A stretch of DNA of 64,000 nt, from the NCBI RefSeq assembly GCF_026385485.1, contig NZ_JANIDX010000002.1, positions 186,001-250,000 on the forward strand, in the 5' to 3' direction. The position numbers were made by a program, and so were the translations under genes. Every line of letters starts with the position of its first letter. Positions within the stretch are counted from its first letter, which is position 1. Origin of the DNA: Bombella pollinis (GTDB lineage: Bacteria > Pseudomonadota > Alphaproteobacteria > Acetobacterales > Acetobacteraceae). This document shows positions 54,874-64,000 of the stretch, piece by piece. The notes under the pieces were generated by a model. It was not told where the DNA came from and ran no database searches. It was given only the letters and a program-made list of their open reading frames with translations.

Positions 54874-55866
54874 ATGACGCAGCACTTATCCTCCTCTCCG
54901 ACCTCACAGTCTGTAGCCGTTCTTATGGGCGGGACCTCCAGCGAGCGCAGCGTAAGCCTCTCCAGCGGCAAAGCCGTCACAGCGGCTTTAAAAGAAGCCG
55001 GACATCACGTCCACGCGCTTGATGTCGGGCCGGACATCACCACGACCATCGCCGCGTTAAAAGCCTGCCGCCCAACAGTTGTCTTTAATGCGCTGCATGG
55101 CCCCGGTGGGGAGGATGGTGCCATTCAGGGCGTGTTAGAATGGCTAGGCCTGCCCTACACACATTCCGGCATTTTAGCCTCGGCAATAGCGATGAATAAG
55201 GCCACCACCCGCATGGCCCTCCAAGCAGCTGGCCTACCCGTAGCAGAGGGCTGCCTCATCACCCCCGCCGCCCTTATTGACCATGCCCCCCTTCCCGCGC
55301 CTTATGTCCTCAAACCAGTCGCCGAAGGCTCCTCTGTTGGGGTTCATATTCTCCATCAAGATGATGAATCAACACGCCGCACGATTGCGGAATCATGGAC
55401 CTATGGCCCGCAGATTTTGGCTGAACGCTTCATCCCCGGGCGGGAACTTACCGTAGCTGTATTGGGGGATACCCCCCTCGCTGTAACAGAGATTCTTCCC
55501 CAAGAAGGCGGGGGATTTTATGACTTCGCTGCAAAATATCAGGCGAATGGCTCCCGCCATATCATTCCCGCCCCCCTACCTGCATCCATCACTGAGCGCG
55601 CCCTCGCCCTAGCATGCCAAGCTCATCATGCCCTTGGCTGCAAGGGGGCAAGTCGGACGGATTATCGCTATGATGAACAAACCCATCAGCTCGTGATTTT
55701 GGAGGTCAATACCCAACCGGGGATGACAGCAACCTCCCTCCTGCCAGAGCAAGCCACCGCGCGTGGGGTCAGCTACCCGCAACTTTGTGATTGGTTAATC
55801 AAAGACGCGCTGGGCCAAGCAAGCCCCCTTACCCTTACATCTCTGCCTTCGACACATACAGCCTAA
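54874..55866 (+). CDS. ddl: D-alanine:D-alanine ligase
   Basis: 330 residues, ATP-grasp fold. VLMGGTSSERSVSLSSGKAV at the N-terminus; ATP-grasp core YVLKPVAEGSSVGV; and LEVNTQPGMTATSLLPEQ, the metal/substrate end. It makes the D-Ala-D-Ala used by MurF. A TTG two codons upstream is an alternative start; no strong SD is present. Confidence 0.95.
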   Translation: MTQHLSSSPTSQSVAVLMGGTSSERSVSLSSGKAVTAALKEAGHHVHALDVGPDITTTIAALKACRPTVVFNALHGPGGEDGAIQGVLEWLGLPYTHSGILASAIAMNKATTRMALQAAGLPVAEGCLITPAALIDHAPLPAPYVLKPVAEGSSVGVHILHQDDESTRRTIAESWTYGPQILAERFIPGRELTVAVLGDTPLAVTEILPQEGGGFYDFAAKYQANGSRHIIPAPLPASITERALALACQAHHALGCKGASRTDYRYDEQTHQLVILEVNTQPGMTATSLLPEQATARGVSYPQLCDWLIKDALGQASPLTLTSLPSTHTA

Positions 55867-55872
55867 CACCCT

Positions 55873-56766
55873 ATGGCGTTTTTCTTCAAAAAACGGCCTC
55901 ACATGCCGCTAGACCCTTACGAGGACCGCCCCTCTCGCCTCTTTCTCTTTTGGCAGCGTCAAAAGATGATTCTCCGGCGATTGAGCATTGTCATACTCGT
56001 TACCGTCCTCCTCGCTGGGGCTGGCTGGCTGGCATGGCTCAGCCTAGGTGGCCATGCTTTTACCAACGCCTTAACCGAACGCTTCGCTCAACTAGACCCC
56101 CTCCGCATCCGTCACATCATCATCACAGGCCGCCATTTAACTGATGAAAGCGACGTGCTGGAGGCCCTCGGCACGGGCTTAGATCATTCGCTCTTTGGTT
56201 TCTCCGTAGAGGATGCCCGCAAACGCCTTGATAAACTACCCTTTATTGAGCATTCGACCGTCGAACGTCATCTACCCGATACAGTCCTCATCACGTTGGA
56301 AGAAAAACACCCTATCGCCATCTGGCAGATTGATGGCCATTTCATCCTCATCAACCAAAAGGGCGATAATGTCTCCCAGCAAGAATTGACCGCAGGTAAC
56401 CGCTCTGCCTTTCGTAAATTACCGCTTGTTGTCGGGGCTGGGGCAAACCTAGAAGCCGCCTCTCTTTTAGGGTTATTAGACCATTATCCCGACATTAATA
56501 GCCATGTTCTTGCCTTCATCCGCATCGGGCAAAGACGCTGGAACATCCTCATGAAGAATGGCACAACCCTCCTCCTGCCCGAAGGAGCAGAGGCTGCCGC
56601 TTTGGAGCGTCTGCATAGCTACCAAACGACATTCCAACTCCTTGACCGTCCCTTAAAAAGCATTGACATGCGCCTGCCCGACCGTATGGTCATTCATCCT
56701 GAAGTCCCTAATACCGAGCAAGAAACCCCATCACCGCCTACCCCATCGCCCTCAGTAGAGCATTAA
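55873..56766 (+). CDS. ftsQ: Cell division protein FtsQ
   Basis: 297 residues. One N-terminal membrane helix (about 37-58) is followed by a POTRA domain (IRHIIITGRHLTDESDVLEA) and the FtsQ beta domain (PFIEHSTVERHLPDTVLITL). It links early and late divisome parts with FtsL/FtsB. The tail is Pro/Ser/Thr-rich. It starts 6 bp after ddl; ftsA begins 4 bp after its stop. Confidence 0.94.
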   Translation: MAFFFKKRPHMPLDPYEDRPSRLFLFWQRQKMILRRLSIVILVTVLLAGAGWLAWLSLGGHAFTNALTERFAQLDPLRIRHIIITGRHLTDESDVLEALGTGLDHSLFGFSVEDARKRLDKLPFIEHSTVERHLPDTVLITLEEKHPIAIWQIDGHFILINQKGDNVSQQELTAGNRSAFRKLPLVVGAGANLEAASLLGLLDHYPDINSHVLAFIRIGQRRWNILMKNGTTLLLPEGAEAAALERLHSYQTTFQLLDRPLKSIDMRLPDRMVIHPEVPNTEQETPSPPTPSPSVEH

Positions 56767-56770
56767 GCTT

Positions 56771-58090
56771 ATGCCACACACACACCATCTTGCTCCCCTC
56801 ACCCCCCATCCAGACCGTGCGGTTCTACCCATCCTCCCCTCAGAGGAGCAAAAAGGCTTCCTTTGGACCCCCGGCCTAAAGGCTGTCTTAGATATTGGCT
56901 CTACCAAAATTACATGCCTAATTGGGCAAGGGTTAAAGAATGGGGGGTTACGTGTCCTTAGTTGGGGCTGGAGACGATCCGAAGGTGTAACCTCTGGTGC
57001 GATTGTCGATACAAAACAGCTAGAGCGCGTCATCCGCGCTACAGTTGGCGATGCAGAGCGAAAAATTCACCGTCATATTAGGGATGTAACCGTCAATCTT
57101 TCCTGCGGGAAACCACGCAGCTACCATCTTGATGCCTACCTCACCCCCAATGGGCGCGAGGTTAATGACGCCGATGTCCACACACTTTACGAACAAGCAC
57201 GCTATGAGGCTATGGAGCCTGACCGCCGCATCGTCCATGCCATGCCTCTCGGCTTCAACATTGATGATAGCGTCACCGTCCTCAACCCTTGTGGTCATCA
57301 ATGTGAAAGATTAATGGGCAAGTTCCATATTATTGATGCCCAAACTGGCGTTCTCCATACATTAGATAACCTCCTCCAGCGGGCTGAACTCCGCGCTGTG
57401 GACATACTCTCTAGCCCCATTGCCTCTGGCATCGCGGTAACAGACCATGATGAACGCGACCTGGGTGTTACAGTCGTTGATATGGGGGCAGGCACCACAA
57501 CCCTAGCCGTTTTTGCCCGTGGGCGTGTTCTTTATACACGCCATCTCCGGGTTGGAAGCCACCATATCACCAATGATATTGCCCGCGCCCTCACAATCCC
57601 TATTGATGCAGCAGAACGCCTAAAAACACTTTACGGTGTTGCCTATGCGTCTGCTGATGATGCTAGCCTCCCCATTGCTCTGCCTCTCCCCCATCATAGC
57701 GGCATCCGCCACATCACACGGGCTGATATTGTTCGTGCCATTGCTCCGCGTGTGGAAGAAACCCTAGAGATGCTCCGCCACGAGCTTAACGGCGCAGGGC
57801 TGGGCCACCCAGCAGAAGGGCCAGTCATCCTCACCGGTGGCGGGGCCTTGCTAAATGGGTTGGATAATGTTGCTGCGGAGATTCTCAACCGCCCCATCCA
57901 AGTCCGCCCCCCAACTGCTATACGCGGCTTGCCGCAATCCAGTCATCCCTCTATATGGGCCGGCTTCTCCACCGCAGCAGGGCTGTTGGCATGGTCAGCA
58001 GGGGCACGCAATAGCTTTTGCTTGGCAGACCAAAATGCGCCCCCCCGTGGGTTTGGTAAACGATTGGCAAGCTTACTGCGTAAAAAATGA
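56771..58090 (+). CDS. ftsA: Cell division protein FtsA
   Basis: 439 residues, actin-like ATPase. Phosphate-1 AVLDIGSTKITCLIG, phosphate-2 VVDMGAGTTTLAVFA, and adenosine motif VILTGGGALLNGLD. The C-terminal FGKRLASLLRKK is the amphipathic membrane anchor. It tethers FtsZ to the membrane. A 129-bp gap follows before ftsZ. Confidence 0.95.
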   Translation: MPHTHHLAPLTPHPDRAVLPILPSEEQKGFLWTPGLKAVLDIGSTKITCLIGQGLKNGGLRVLSWGWRRSEGVTSGAIVDTKQLERVIRATVGDAERKIHRHIRDVTVNLSCGKPRSYHLDAYLTPNGREVNDADVHTLYEQARYEAMEPDRRIVHAMPLGFNIDDSVTVLNPCGHQCERLMGKFHIIDAQTGVLHTLDNLLQRAELRAVDILSSPIASGIAVTDHDERDLGVTVVDMGAGTTTLAVFARGRVLYTRHLRVGSHHITNDIARALTIPIDAAERLKTLYGVAYASADDASLPIALPLPHHSGIRHITRADIVRAIAPRVEETLEMLRHELNGAGLGHPAEGPVILTGGGALLNGLDNVAAEILNRPIQVRPPTAIRGLPQSSHPSIWAGFSTAAGLLAWSAGARNSFCLADQNAPPRGFGKRLASLLRKK

Positions 58091-58219
58091 TAATTAGCGC
58101 AGAATACTCATATTTAAGGTTACATTTGGTACTATTAATGATAGCGTGCCAGCACTTTATAGCCGCTACACCATATCTGCGGTTCTTTTTTCTTTAACCC
58201 TAGCCGGAGCTTCATCGTT

Positions 58220-59656
58220 ATGTCATTAACTCTGACACCCACAACCCCCGGTTTAAGTGCCGTCAGCCCGCCGCGCATTACCGTTATTGGGGTTGGGGGC
58301 GGTGGTGTTAATGCCGTCAATAACATGATCAGCGGCCAGCTCCGTGGGGTGAACTTCATCGCCGCGAATACCGATGCTCAACAACTTGCCCTCTCCAAGG
58401 CGGAGACGCGTTTGCAACTCGGCCCAACATTAACGCGCGGCCTTGGGGCGGGGGCTAAGCCGGAGATTGGTCGCCAATCTGCCGAGGAAGTGGAAGACGA
58501 AATCCGCCAACATCTTGAAGGAGTAGACCTCGTTTTCGTCACTGCCGGTATGGGTGGTGGGACTGGGACCGGTGCCGCTCCCGTTGTTGCACGCATCGCC
58601 CACGAGGCCGGGGCCCTAACCATCGGCGTTGTGTCAAAACCTTTCGAGTTTGAAGGGGCACGCCGCGGCCGTGCCGCCGCCGCTGGGATCGCTGAGCTAG
58701 AGAAATATGTTGATACTTTGCTCGTCATCCCTAACCAAAATCTCTTTGGCGCAGCATCATTTAACACCCCTTTAGTGCAGGCCTACGCTATGGCGGATGA
58801 TGTCCTCTATAGTGGGGTCCGCAGCGTTACAGACCTCATGGTCGAAGCGGGCTACCAAAACCTCGATTTTGCCGATGTCCGCACAGTTATGAGCGGTATG
58901 GGCAAAGCAATGATGGGTATTGGGATAGCCTCTGCCGAAGAAGACGGCGAGGATTGGGCCATTACAGCGGCAGAGCGTGCTATCTCCAACCCTCTATTAG
59001 AAGAAACCTCTATTAAGGGGGCCCGTGCTTTGCTGGTCAATGTCACGCTAGGGCCAGATATGAGCTTGATCGCTTATAATCAAATTATGAATCTCATCCG
59101 CGAAACAGCGAATTGTGACGATGAAGAAATCAATAGTGGCTTCGTTGTTGATGAGAATATGCAAGGACGGGTCCAAGTTTCTGTCATCGCTACCGGCCTT
59201 GATGGCAGAACACACACTGCCCCTCACTCTGAGGAACCTGCTGCACCCGCTGCTCCTGTAGAGGCTGCCGCACCTACACACACACAAGATGACGCCCAAC
59301 CTATCGCTGAAGAGGCCCCTCCTACCCCCCCCATCCATGAGGAAACCCCTGCCCCAGAACCCCGCAGCGAGGATGCCCCTCACCACATAGCCGGTAGCTC
59401 CGCCGCGCCATCGGCTCCCAATTATACCCTTCCCGAACGTGAACCCTTGGAGGTCTCACGCCTACAAGAGGACGCTCCGCAAACCGGCGGCGGTTTGTTT
59501 AGCCGCTTTTTCCGCAGCCGCCCTACCCCACCGACGGAGCGCAAAACCCCTGTAGCCCCCACTATGCGTGAGGACACCCATCCCTCTCACCCTACAAATA
59601 GTGAGGAGGATGACCTCAACATCCCCACCTATCTACGGCGTGGCCCCAAATCCTAA
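58220..59656 (+). CDS. ftsZ: Cell division protein FtsZ
   Basis: 478 residues, tubulin-like GTPase forming the Z ring. GVGGGGVNAVNNMI and the tubulin signature GGGTGTGAAPVVA. The GTPase core ends near residue 325; a long Pro/Ala/Glu-rich linker (about 325-460), usual in alphaproteobacteria, leads to the conserved tail LNIPTYLRR that binds FtsA. The 129-bp upstream gap may hold an extra promoter; I found no clear one and no CtrA box. Confidence 0.97.
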   Translation: MSLTLTPTTPGLSAVSPPRITVIGVGGGGVNAVNNMISGQLRGVNFIAANTDAQQLALSKAETRLQLGPTLTRGLGAGAKPEIGRQSAEEVEDEIRQHLEGVDLVFVTAGMGGGTGTGAAPVVARIAHEAGALTIGVVSKPFEFEGARRGRAAAAGIAELEKYVDTLLVIPNQNLFGAASFNTPLVQAYAMADDVLYSGVRSVTDLMVEAGYQNLDFADVRTVMSGMGKAMMGIGIASAEEDGEDWAITAAERAISNPLLEETSIKGARALLVNVTLGPDMSLIAYNQIMNLIRETANCDDEEINSGFVVDENMQGRVQVSVIATGLDGRTHTAPHSEEPAAPAAPVEAAAPTHTQDDAQPIAEEAPPTPPIHEETPAPEPRSEDAPHHIAGSSAAPSAPNYTLPEREPLEVSRLQEDAPQTGGGLFSRFFRSRPTPPTERKTPVAPTMREDTHPSHPTNSEEDDLNIPTYLRRGPKS

Positions 59657-59668
59657 AGGGGCCACTCC

Positions 59669-60721
59669 GTGCCCCCCACTAACATCGTAGATGCCCCACA
59701 TTATGGGGGGCAGATACTACCCCATAAAGGTAAGCATGATCCCGCGCAACAAACCACTCTAGCTCACGCCATCCATTGCCGTGGTGTGGGGTTACATAGT
59801 GGACGGCCCGTTACATTACGGCTATCGCCTGCGCCTGCTGATACGGGTTTACATATCCAGCGGTTAGACCGCCCCGATGCGCGCCCTTTTCGGCTTACAT
59901 CGGGCTGCATTATGTCTAGCCCCCTTGCCACGGTTGCAGCCTCTCCTCATCAAAGCGACCTCCATGTCGCCACTATTGAGCATCTGCTCGCAGCCCTTCA
60001 TGCGTGCAAAATTGATAACCTCCTCATCCAACTTGATGGGCCAGAACTCCCCATTCTGGATGGTTGCGCAGCGTCCTTTATCTTCTTGCTAGAGGCCGCA
60101 GGGCGTACATATCTTAACGCCCCACGTCACATTATTGCTGTCCGTCAGCCTATCTCTGTCGAAGGAGAAAACGGAGCTTATGCCCGCCTCCTACCCCACC
60201 ATCAAAACCAACTTCATCTCTCTTTAAGCATAGACTTCCCTGCCCCCGCTATTGGCCAACAATCCTATGCGCTCACGCTTGATAAAAAGCATTTTAAACG
60301 CGACATCGCCTTTGCCCGTACCTTCGTAAATTATGAGGATATAGGCCGCCTCCATGCTCAAGGGCTTGCCCTTGGTGGATCGTTAGAGAACGCCTTAGTC
60401 ATCCAACACGACCATGCGCTCAACCCCGGCGGGATGCGCCTTGTTGATGAATGTGTTCGCCATAAGATGCTTGATGCTATCGGCGACCTCTATTGCACAG
60501 GCTATAGCCTTGCCGCCCGGTTTGAGGCACATAAAACTGGCCATTCCCTCAATAATCAACTTCTCCGTGCCCTATTCGCCTCACGCGATAATTGGCAATT
60601 TGTTAAGGATTTCGCAACAATCCTTCCTTTACCTCATGAAAATATCGGGCTAAAGGACAAGAACACCCTTCCCCTAGAAAACTCCCATGCTATAAGAAAA
60701 TCATGGTCAGCAGCATCCTAA
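59669..60721 (+). CDS. lpxC: UDP-3-O-acyl-N-acetylglucosamine deacetylase
   Basis: 350 residues from a GTG with AAAGGGG eight bases upstream. Committed step of lipid A synthesis. CRGVGLHSGRPVTLRL, then ATIEHLLAALHACKIDN with the zinc histidine, CVRHKMLDAIGDL with zinc His/Asp, and HKTGHSLNNQLLRAL with the catalytic His. It overlaps bamD by 19 bp. The N-terminal 30 residues extend beyond the usual LpxC start. Confidence 0.96.
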   Translation: MPPTNIVDAPHYGGQILPHKGKHDPAQQTTLAHAIHCRGVGLHSGRPVTLRLSPAPADTGLHIQRLDRPDARPFRLTSGCIMSSPLATVAASPHQSDLHVATIEHLLAALHACKIDNLLIQLDGPELPILDGCAASFIFLLEAAGRTYLNAPRHIIAVRQPISVEGENGAYARLLPHHQNQLHLSLSIDFPAPAIGQQSYALTLDKKHFKRDIAFARTFVNYEDIGRLHAQGLALGGSLENALVIQHDHALNPGGMRLVDECVRHKMLDAIGDLYCTGYSLAARFEAHKTGHSLNNQLLRALFASRDNWQFVKDFATILPLPHENIGLKDKNTLPLENSHAIRKSWSAAS

Positions 60722-61740
60722 ACACACAGAATACCCGCTCTCGTTTCTATCTTTCGGCTTTTACAGCTCCTGTTCTGCTAGGCTTTGCCCTGCTCACGGG
60801 CTGCTCATCAGATGCCGATATTCAAGCGAAATTGCCACGCACCGCCGATGCCGAGACGCTCTATAATTACGGGATTGATGCCCTCCATGGCGGGCATTAC
60901 AAACTCGCTAGTGCTGAGTTTGAGCTTCTGCAACAGAATTACCCATATTCCGGCTATACCGGTAATGCGGAGCTGATGGAGGGATACGCATATTACCTTC
61001 AAGGCGAATACGCGCTCTCTGTCCAGCAGTTAGAACGCTATCTGCAACTCCACCCCACCAGCCCAGATGCCGCCTACGCCTACTATCTGCGTGGCTTATG
61101 CTATTACGAACAAATCGGCGTTGTCTCGCGCGACCAGCTCGGCACGCTTGAGGCGATGGATGCCCTCCAAGAGGTCATTACACGCTTCCCGCAAACATCC
61201 TACGCGCGTGATGCACAATTAAAAATTGACCTCTGTCGCGACCATCTCGCTGGGAAAGAGATGTTCGTTGGTCGTTACTATCAGCGTGAGAAAGATTATC
61301 AGGCGGCTTACGGACGGTATCAGCGCGTTATCCAAGACTTCCAGACAACCAACCATGTTCCCGAGGCTTTGGAACGTCTTGTTGAGGTTAATCTGAATCT
61401 TGGCTTGCCAGATGAGGCCCGCCAAGCCGCTGCTGTGCTAGGTTATAATGCACCAGATAGCCGTTGGTACCATCTGGCTTATCGTAAGCTAAAAGCAAAT
61501 CATCAACTTACACCGCAGATCCGCAAACCAGAGCCTCTGCGCAAGCAGCCGAAAGAAAAGCACCATCATGGCAAACATCATCATGATGCCGTGATGCCTG
61601 CCCCCGCAATTGCCAACCCTGCTAAGTCAGATTCTGTGATTACACAGCCTGTCTCAGCGACACAATCCACCCCTGTGGCAGCGATTGACATTCCACCAAC
61701 CAATAACACTCCTGCCAACAAGGCAAAAAAAGGGAAATAA
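60703..61740 (+). CDS. bamD: Outer membrane assembly lipoprotein BamD
   Basis: 345 residues. Signal with lipobox LLTGCSS (Cys about residue 29), then TPR repeats (YNYGIDALHGGHYKLASAEF, LVQ-type helices through GRYYQREKDYQAAYGRYQRV). BamD is an essential BAM subunit. Longer than E. coli BamD (245): the last 70 residues are low complexity, with KHHHGKHHH near residue 290 and a Thr/Pro/Ala/Lys-rich end. Its start lies inside lpxC; no later Met offers a better start. Confidence 0.93.
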   Translation: MVSSILNTQNTRSRFYLSAFTAPVLLGFALLTGCSSDADIQAKLPRTADAETLYNYGIDALHGGHYKLASAEFELLQQNYPYSGYTGNAELMEGYAYYLQGEYALSVQQLERYLQLHPTSPDAAYAYYLRGLCYYEQIGVVSRDQLGTLEAMDALQEVITRFPQTSYARDAQLKIDLCRDHLAGKEMFVGRYYQREKDYQAAYGRYQRVIQDFQTTNHVPEALERLVEVNLNLGLPDEARQAAAVLGYNAPDSRWYHLAYRKLKANHQLTPQIRKPEPLRKQPKEKHHHGKHHHDAVMPAPAIANPAKSDSVITQPVSATQSTPVAAIDIPPTNNTPANKAKKGK

Positions 61741-61791
61741 GCCTTAAAGTTAAGGCCAATAAGCCCGCAATCTTGCGAAATTGGCCTTAAC
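61741..61791 (+). promoter_or_regulatory. Overlapping inverted repeats between bamD and recN
   Basis: GTTAAGGCCAAT (61749-61760) and ATTGGCCTTAAC (61780-61791) form a perfect 12-bp stem whose loop holds a second hairpin (CGCAA/TTGCG). A third segment, GCCTTAA (61741-61747), right after the bamD stop, can pair with the same TTAAGGC. No U-run follows. It may be a factor-dependent terminator or an attenuator-like switch. Confidence 0.5.
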
Positions 61792-61868
61792 GTCTCATAT
61801 ATCTGGCACTGCATGGTTTAAAACATCCAAGAGATGCACCATCTTTGCGAGGTTCTGGAGGCTGCATT

Positions 61869-63605
61869 ATGCTCACACATCTCTCCATCCGTGATGTTGT
61901 CTTAATCGAGAAACTGGACCTCCCCTTCCATGCGGGGCTAACCGTCCTAACGGGGGAAACCGGGGCCGGTAAATCCATCTTGCTCGATAGTTTAGGCCTT
62001 GCTTTGGGGGAGCGGACCAATAGCCGCATCATCCGCTCTGGGGCAGAGCAAAGCAGCGTTACCGCCGTGTTTGAACTCCCCACTGACCATCCCGCTTATG
62101 CCCTCCTCCGCCAAAAAGACATTGCCTCTATTGAGGAAGGCGAGCCTATCGTCCTCCGCCGTATTGTCACGCAAGAGGGACGCTCCCGCGCTTATATTTG
62201 TGACCAACCAGTCGGCATCACTATTTTGCGGGATGTTGCCGCCTTACTGGTGGAGATTCAAGGTCAGCATGAACAAATGGGGCTGGCGAATCAAGCGGCT
62301 CATCAATCATTATTAGATGCATTCGGCGTTCCTACCACCTTATGCCAAAAGGTCGCCAAAACGTGGGATGAATGGCAACATGCCCTCCGTTCCCTAAAGA
62401 CCGCTCGCCAAGAGATAGAGGAGGCCACCCAAGAGGAGGACTGGCTCCGCCAAATTGCAGAGGATCTCACCGCCCTCGCCCCCCAAGAAGGCGAGGAGGA
62501 AGAACTCGCCGCTCTCCGCGTTAAGCTCCAACAAGATGAACGCCGGGGCGAGGCCGTAGCCGCTGCTTTGGGTGAGCTCACCCCACGGGATCGCCGCTCA
62601 GCCACGCCAGCCAATGCCCTACGTGCGGCTAATCGTGCGCTCTCTCGCCTCTTACCCTCCCCTTTAGATCGGGAACAAGCCACTGCACAGGAGATTCCCT
62701 CTGCTCAGCAAGAGCAAGCGCAAGATGCCCTCACCGCGCTAGAAAAAGCCGAAGAATATCTCGCTGAGGCCGAAACCCTCCTCTCCCGCCTTGCAGTAGA
62801 TACCACTGTCGATTCACGCCTTTTAGAAGAGACGGAAGAACGCCTCTTTACCCTCCGCGCTGAGGCCCGCAAACATAAGATAAGTGTCAGCGAACTCCCC
62901 AATTTTCTGGAAAATATCAATCAACGCCTCGCCTCGATTGAGTCCAGCACAGAGGCTCTCGCAAAATTAGAAGAACAAGTACACCAAAAGCGCGCCGCTT
63001 ATGAGGCCGCAGCGCAAGAGCTTAGCATCGCTAGGGAAAAAGCCGCTCGCCAGATTGAAAAACGCGTTATGGCGGAATTAGCCCCCCTCAAATTAGAACG
63101 CGCTCGCTTTATTGTAGAACTCTCCTCCCTCGCACCAGAGCAATGGAACCGCCATGGGATGGAGCAGGTCGCCTTCCTCATTGCCGCTAACCCCGGCCAA
63201 CCACCCGGCCCACTTGGCAAGGTCGCCTCTGGGGGGGAACTCTCCCGCCTTATGCTCGCTCTTAAAGTCGTACTCGCGGGGCGGTCCTCCCTTACAACAC
63301 TCGTGTTTGATGAAGTTGATTCCGGCGTGGGCGGGGCCACGGCCTCAGCCATTGGCGAGCGACTTCATCGCGTAGCGCAGGATGTGCAGGTGTTGGCCAT
63401 CACCCATAGCCCGCAAGTTGCCTCTCGTGGAGATTATCAACTCCGCATTGCCAAGCATGTAAAGCAAAACCACACGCAAACCAGCGCAACCCTCCTCAGT
63501 GAGGAAGAACGCCGGGAAGAACTCGCCCGTATGCTTGCGGGCACTACCGTTACCGATGCCGCCCGTGCGGCGGCCGATAGCCTTTTGGGACCCACAACAC
63601 CATGA
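61869..63605 (+). CDS. recN: DNA repair protein RecN
   Basis: 578 residues, SMC-like ATPase for double-strand-break repair. Walker A GETGAGKSILLDSLGLALG, the conserved EIQGQHEQMGL, coiled coil (about 150-390), signature SGGELSRLMLALKV and Walker B LVFDEVDSGVGG. The ATG at 61869 has GGAGG eight bases upstream; an upstream TTG at 61845 was rejected. ATGA overlap with ligA. Confidence 0.96.
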   Translation: MLTHLSIRDVVLIEKLDLPFHAGLTVLTGETGAGKSILLDSLGLALGERTNSRIIRSGAEQSSVTAVFELPTDHPAYALLRQKDIASIEEGEPIVLRRIVTQEGRSRAYICDQPVGITILRDVAALLVEIQGQHEQMGLANQAAHQSLLDAFGVPTTLCQKVAKTWDEWQHALRSLKTARQEIEEATQEEDWLRQIAEDLTALAPQEGEEEELAALRVKLQQDERRGEAVAAALGELTPRDRRSATPANALRAANRALSRLLPSPLDREQATAQEIPSAQQEQAQDALTALEKAEEYLAEAETLLSRLAVDTTVDSRLLEETEERLFTLRAEARKHKISVSELPNFLENINQRLASIESSTEALAKLEEQVHQKRAAYEAAAQELSIAREKAARQIEKRVMAELAPLKLERARFIVELSSLAPEQWNRHGMEQVAFLIAANPGQPPGPLGKVASGGELSRLMLALKVVLAGRSSLTTLVFDEVDSGVGGATASAIGERLHRVAQDVQVLAITHSPQVASRGDYQLRIAKHVKQNHTQTSATLLSEEERREELARMLAGTTVTDAARAAADSLLGPTTP

Positions 63606-64000
63606 CCACCCAAACCCCGGCCCAACGTTACGCAGAGCTTGAAGCTAAAATCGCCCGATGGAATGAGGCGTATCATGGCCATGACGCGCCGGAAGTCTCC
63701 GATGCTCTTTATGACCAAACCCGGCTAGAGCTTGTCATGCTAGAGGCTCGCCACCCCGAATTAAAACGAAAAGATGGTGCCTCTGCCCAGATCGGGGCTG
63801 CCCCTAACCCTGCCTTCGGCAAGGTCGAGCATCGCGCGCCTATGCTCTCGCTCGATAATGTTTTTAATGAGGAAGACTTCGCCCATTTCATCAGCAAGAT
63901 TGGCCGTTTTTTAGGGCTTGATAATAGCCAAACTGATGCCCTCATCTTCATTGCAGAGCCTAAAATTGATGGGCTTTCCATCAACCTAACCTATGAAAAT
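63602..64000 (+). CDS. ligA: NAD-dependent DNA ligase, 3' truncated by the window
   Basis: 133 codons present of about 670-700. The Ia domain that binds NAD is seen (YHGHDAPEVSDALYDQTRLE), then HRAPMLSLDNVFNEEDF and the adenylation motif AEPKIDGLSINLTYEN with the nucleophilic lysine at codon 121. It seals nicks in replication and repair. Its ATG overlaps the recN stop, so repair genes recN and ligA are coupled. Confidence 0.95.
   Translation, partial: MTTQTPAQRYAELEAKIARWNEAYHGHDAPEVSDALYDQTRLELVMLEARHPELKRKDGASAQIGAAPNPAFGKVEHRAPMLSLDNVFNEEDFAHFISKIGRFLGLDNSQTDALIFIAEPKIDGLSINLTYEN

Noticed and set aside
58091..58219. CtrA-type TTAA-N7-TTAA box before ftsZ
   Set aside because: TTAA occurs twice but with 17 bp between copies, not the required 7.

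Overview
The window looks like the chromosome of an alphaproteobacterium, most probably an acetic acid bacterium (Acetobacteraceae). This is inferred from the protein sequences, the complete division/murein cluster running into lpxC, bamD, recN and ligA, the rpmF-plsX-fabH-ihfA order, the GapR and MucR regulators, and an acetolactate/acetoin pathway. The genus cannot be fixed from sequence alone. I see no insertion sequence, prophage, integron or CRISPR array. Base composition looks even and genes are tightly packed with many 1-4 bp start/stop overlaps.

Region 1 (1-11.2 kb): a 5'-truncated, strongly divergent phosphoenolpyruvate carboxylase; a CLC-type fluoride exporter behind a recognisable fluoride riboswitch; fusA and rpmB; an ABC exporter; a fungal/plant-like Nudix hydrolase; an AI-2E family transporter; tRNA-Pro(GGG). 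Region 2 (11.2-17.3 kb): the minus-strand lipid/ribosome operon rpmF-plsX-fabH-ihfA plus a MerR-like coiled-coil protein, with yceD upstream, divergent from a BamE-like lipoprotein, then a MarR regulator. Region 3 (17.4-28.7 kb): rpsU, a membrane glycosyltransferase with an Lrp regulator, trxB with a LysR gene, ihfB, mucR, a FUSC-glycosyltransferase-FAH operon, a Sel1-repeat protein and tRNA-Ser(CGA).

Region 4 (28.9-40.3 kb): rplU-rpmA-obgE; the lutABC L-lactate oxidation operon; alsD-alsS (pyruvate to acetoin) with a divergent LysR regulator and two palindromic candidate operators; gapR; zwf; a small membrane protein; and the RNase P RNA. LutABC makes pyruvate from L-lactate and AlsS/AlsD drain pyruvate to acetoin, so the two neighbouring units form a plausible lactate/pyruvate overflow route.

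Region 5 (40.5-64 kb): one co-directional dcw supercluster, mraZ-rsmH-ftsL-ftsI-murE-murF-mraY-murD-ftsW-murG-murC-murB-ddl-ftsQ-ftsA-ftsZ-lpxC-bamD-recN-ligA (ligA cut by the window end). It is preceded by four TGGG boxes at exact 10-bp spacing, the expected MraZ operator.

Most content is housekeeping. The points most worth a second look are the PEPC homologue whose catalytic loop is altered, the fluoride riboswitch with an apparent Shine-Dalgarno sequestration switch, the histidine-rich tail on FtsL, the MerR/coiled-coil protein in the ihfA operon, and the palindromes between alsD and its regulator.
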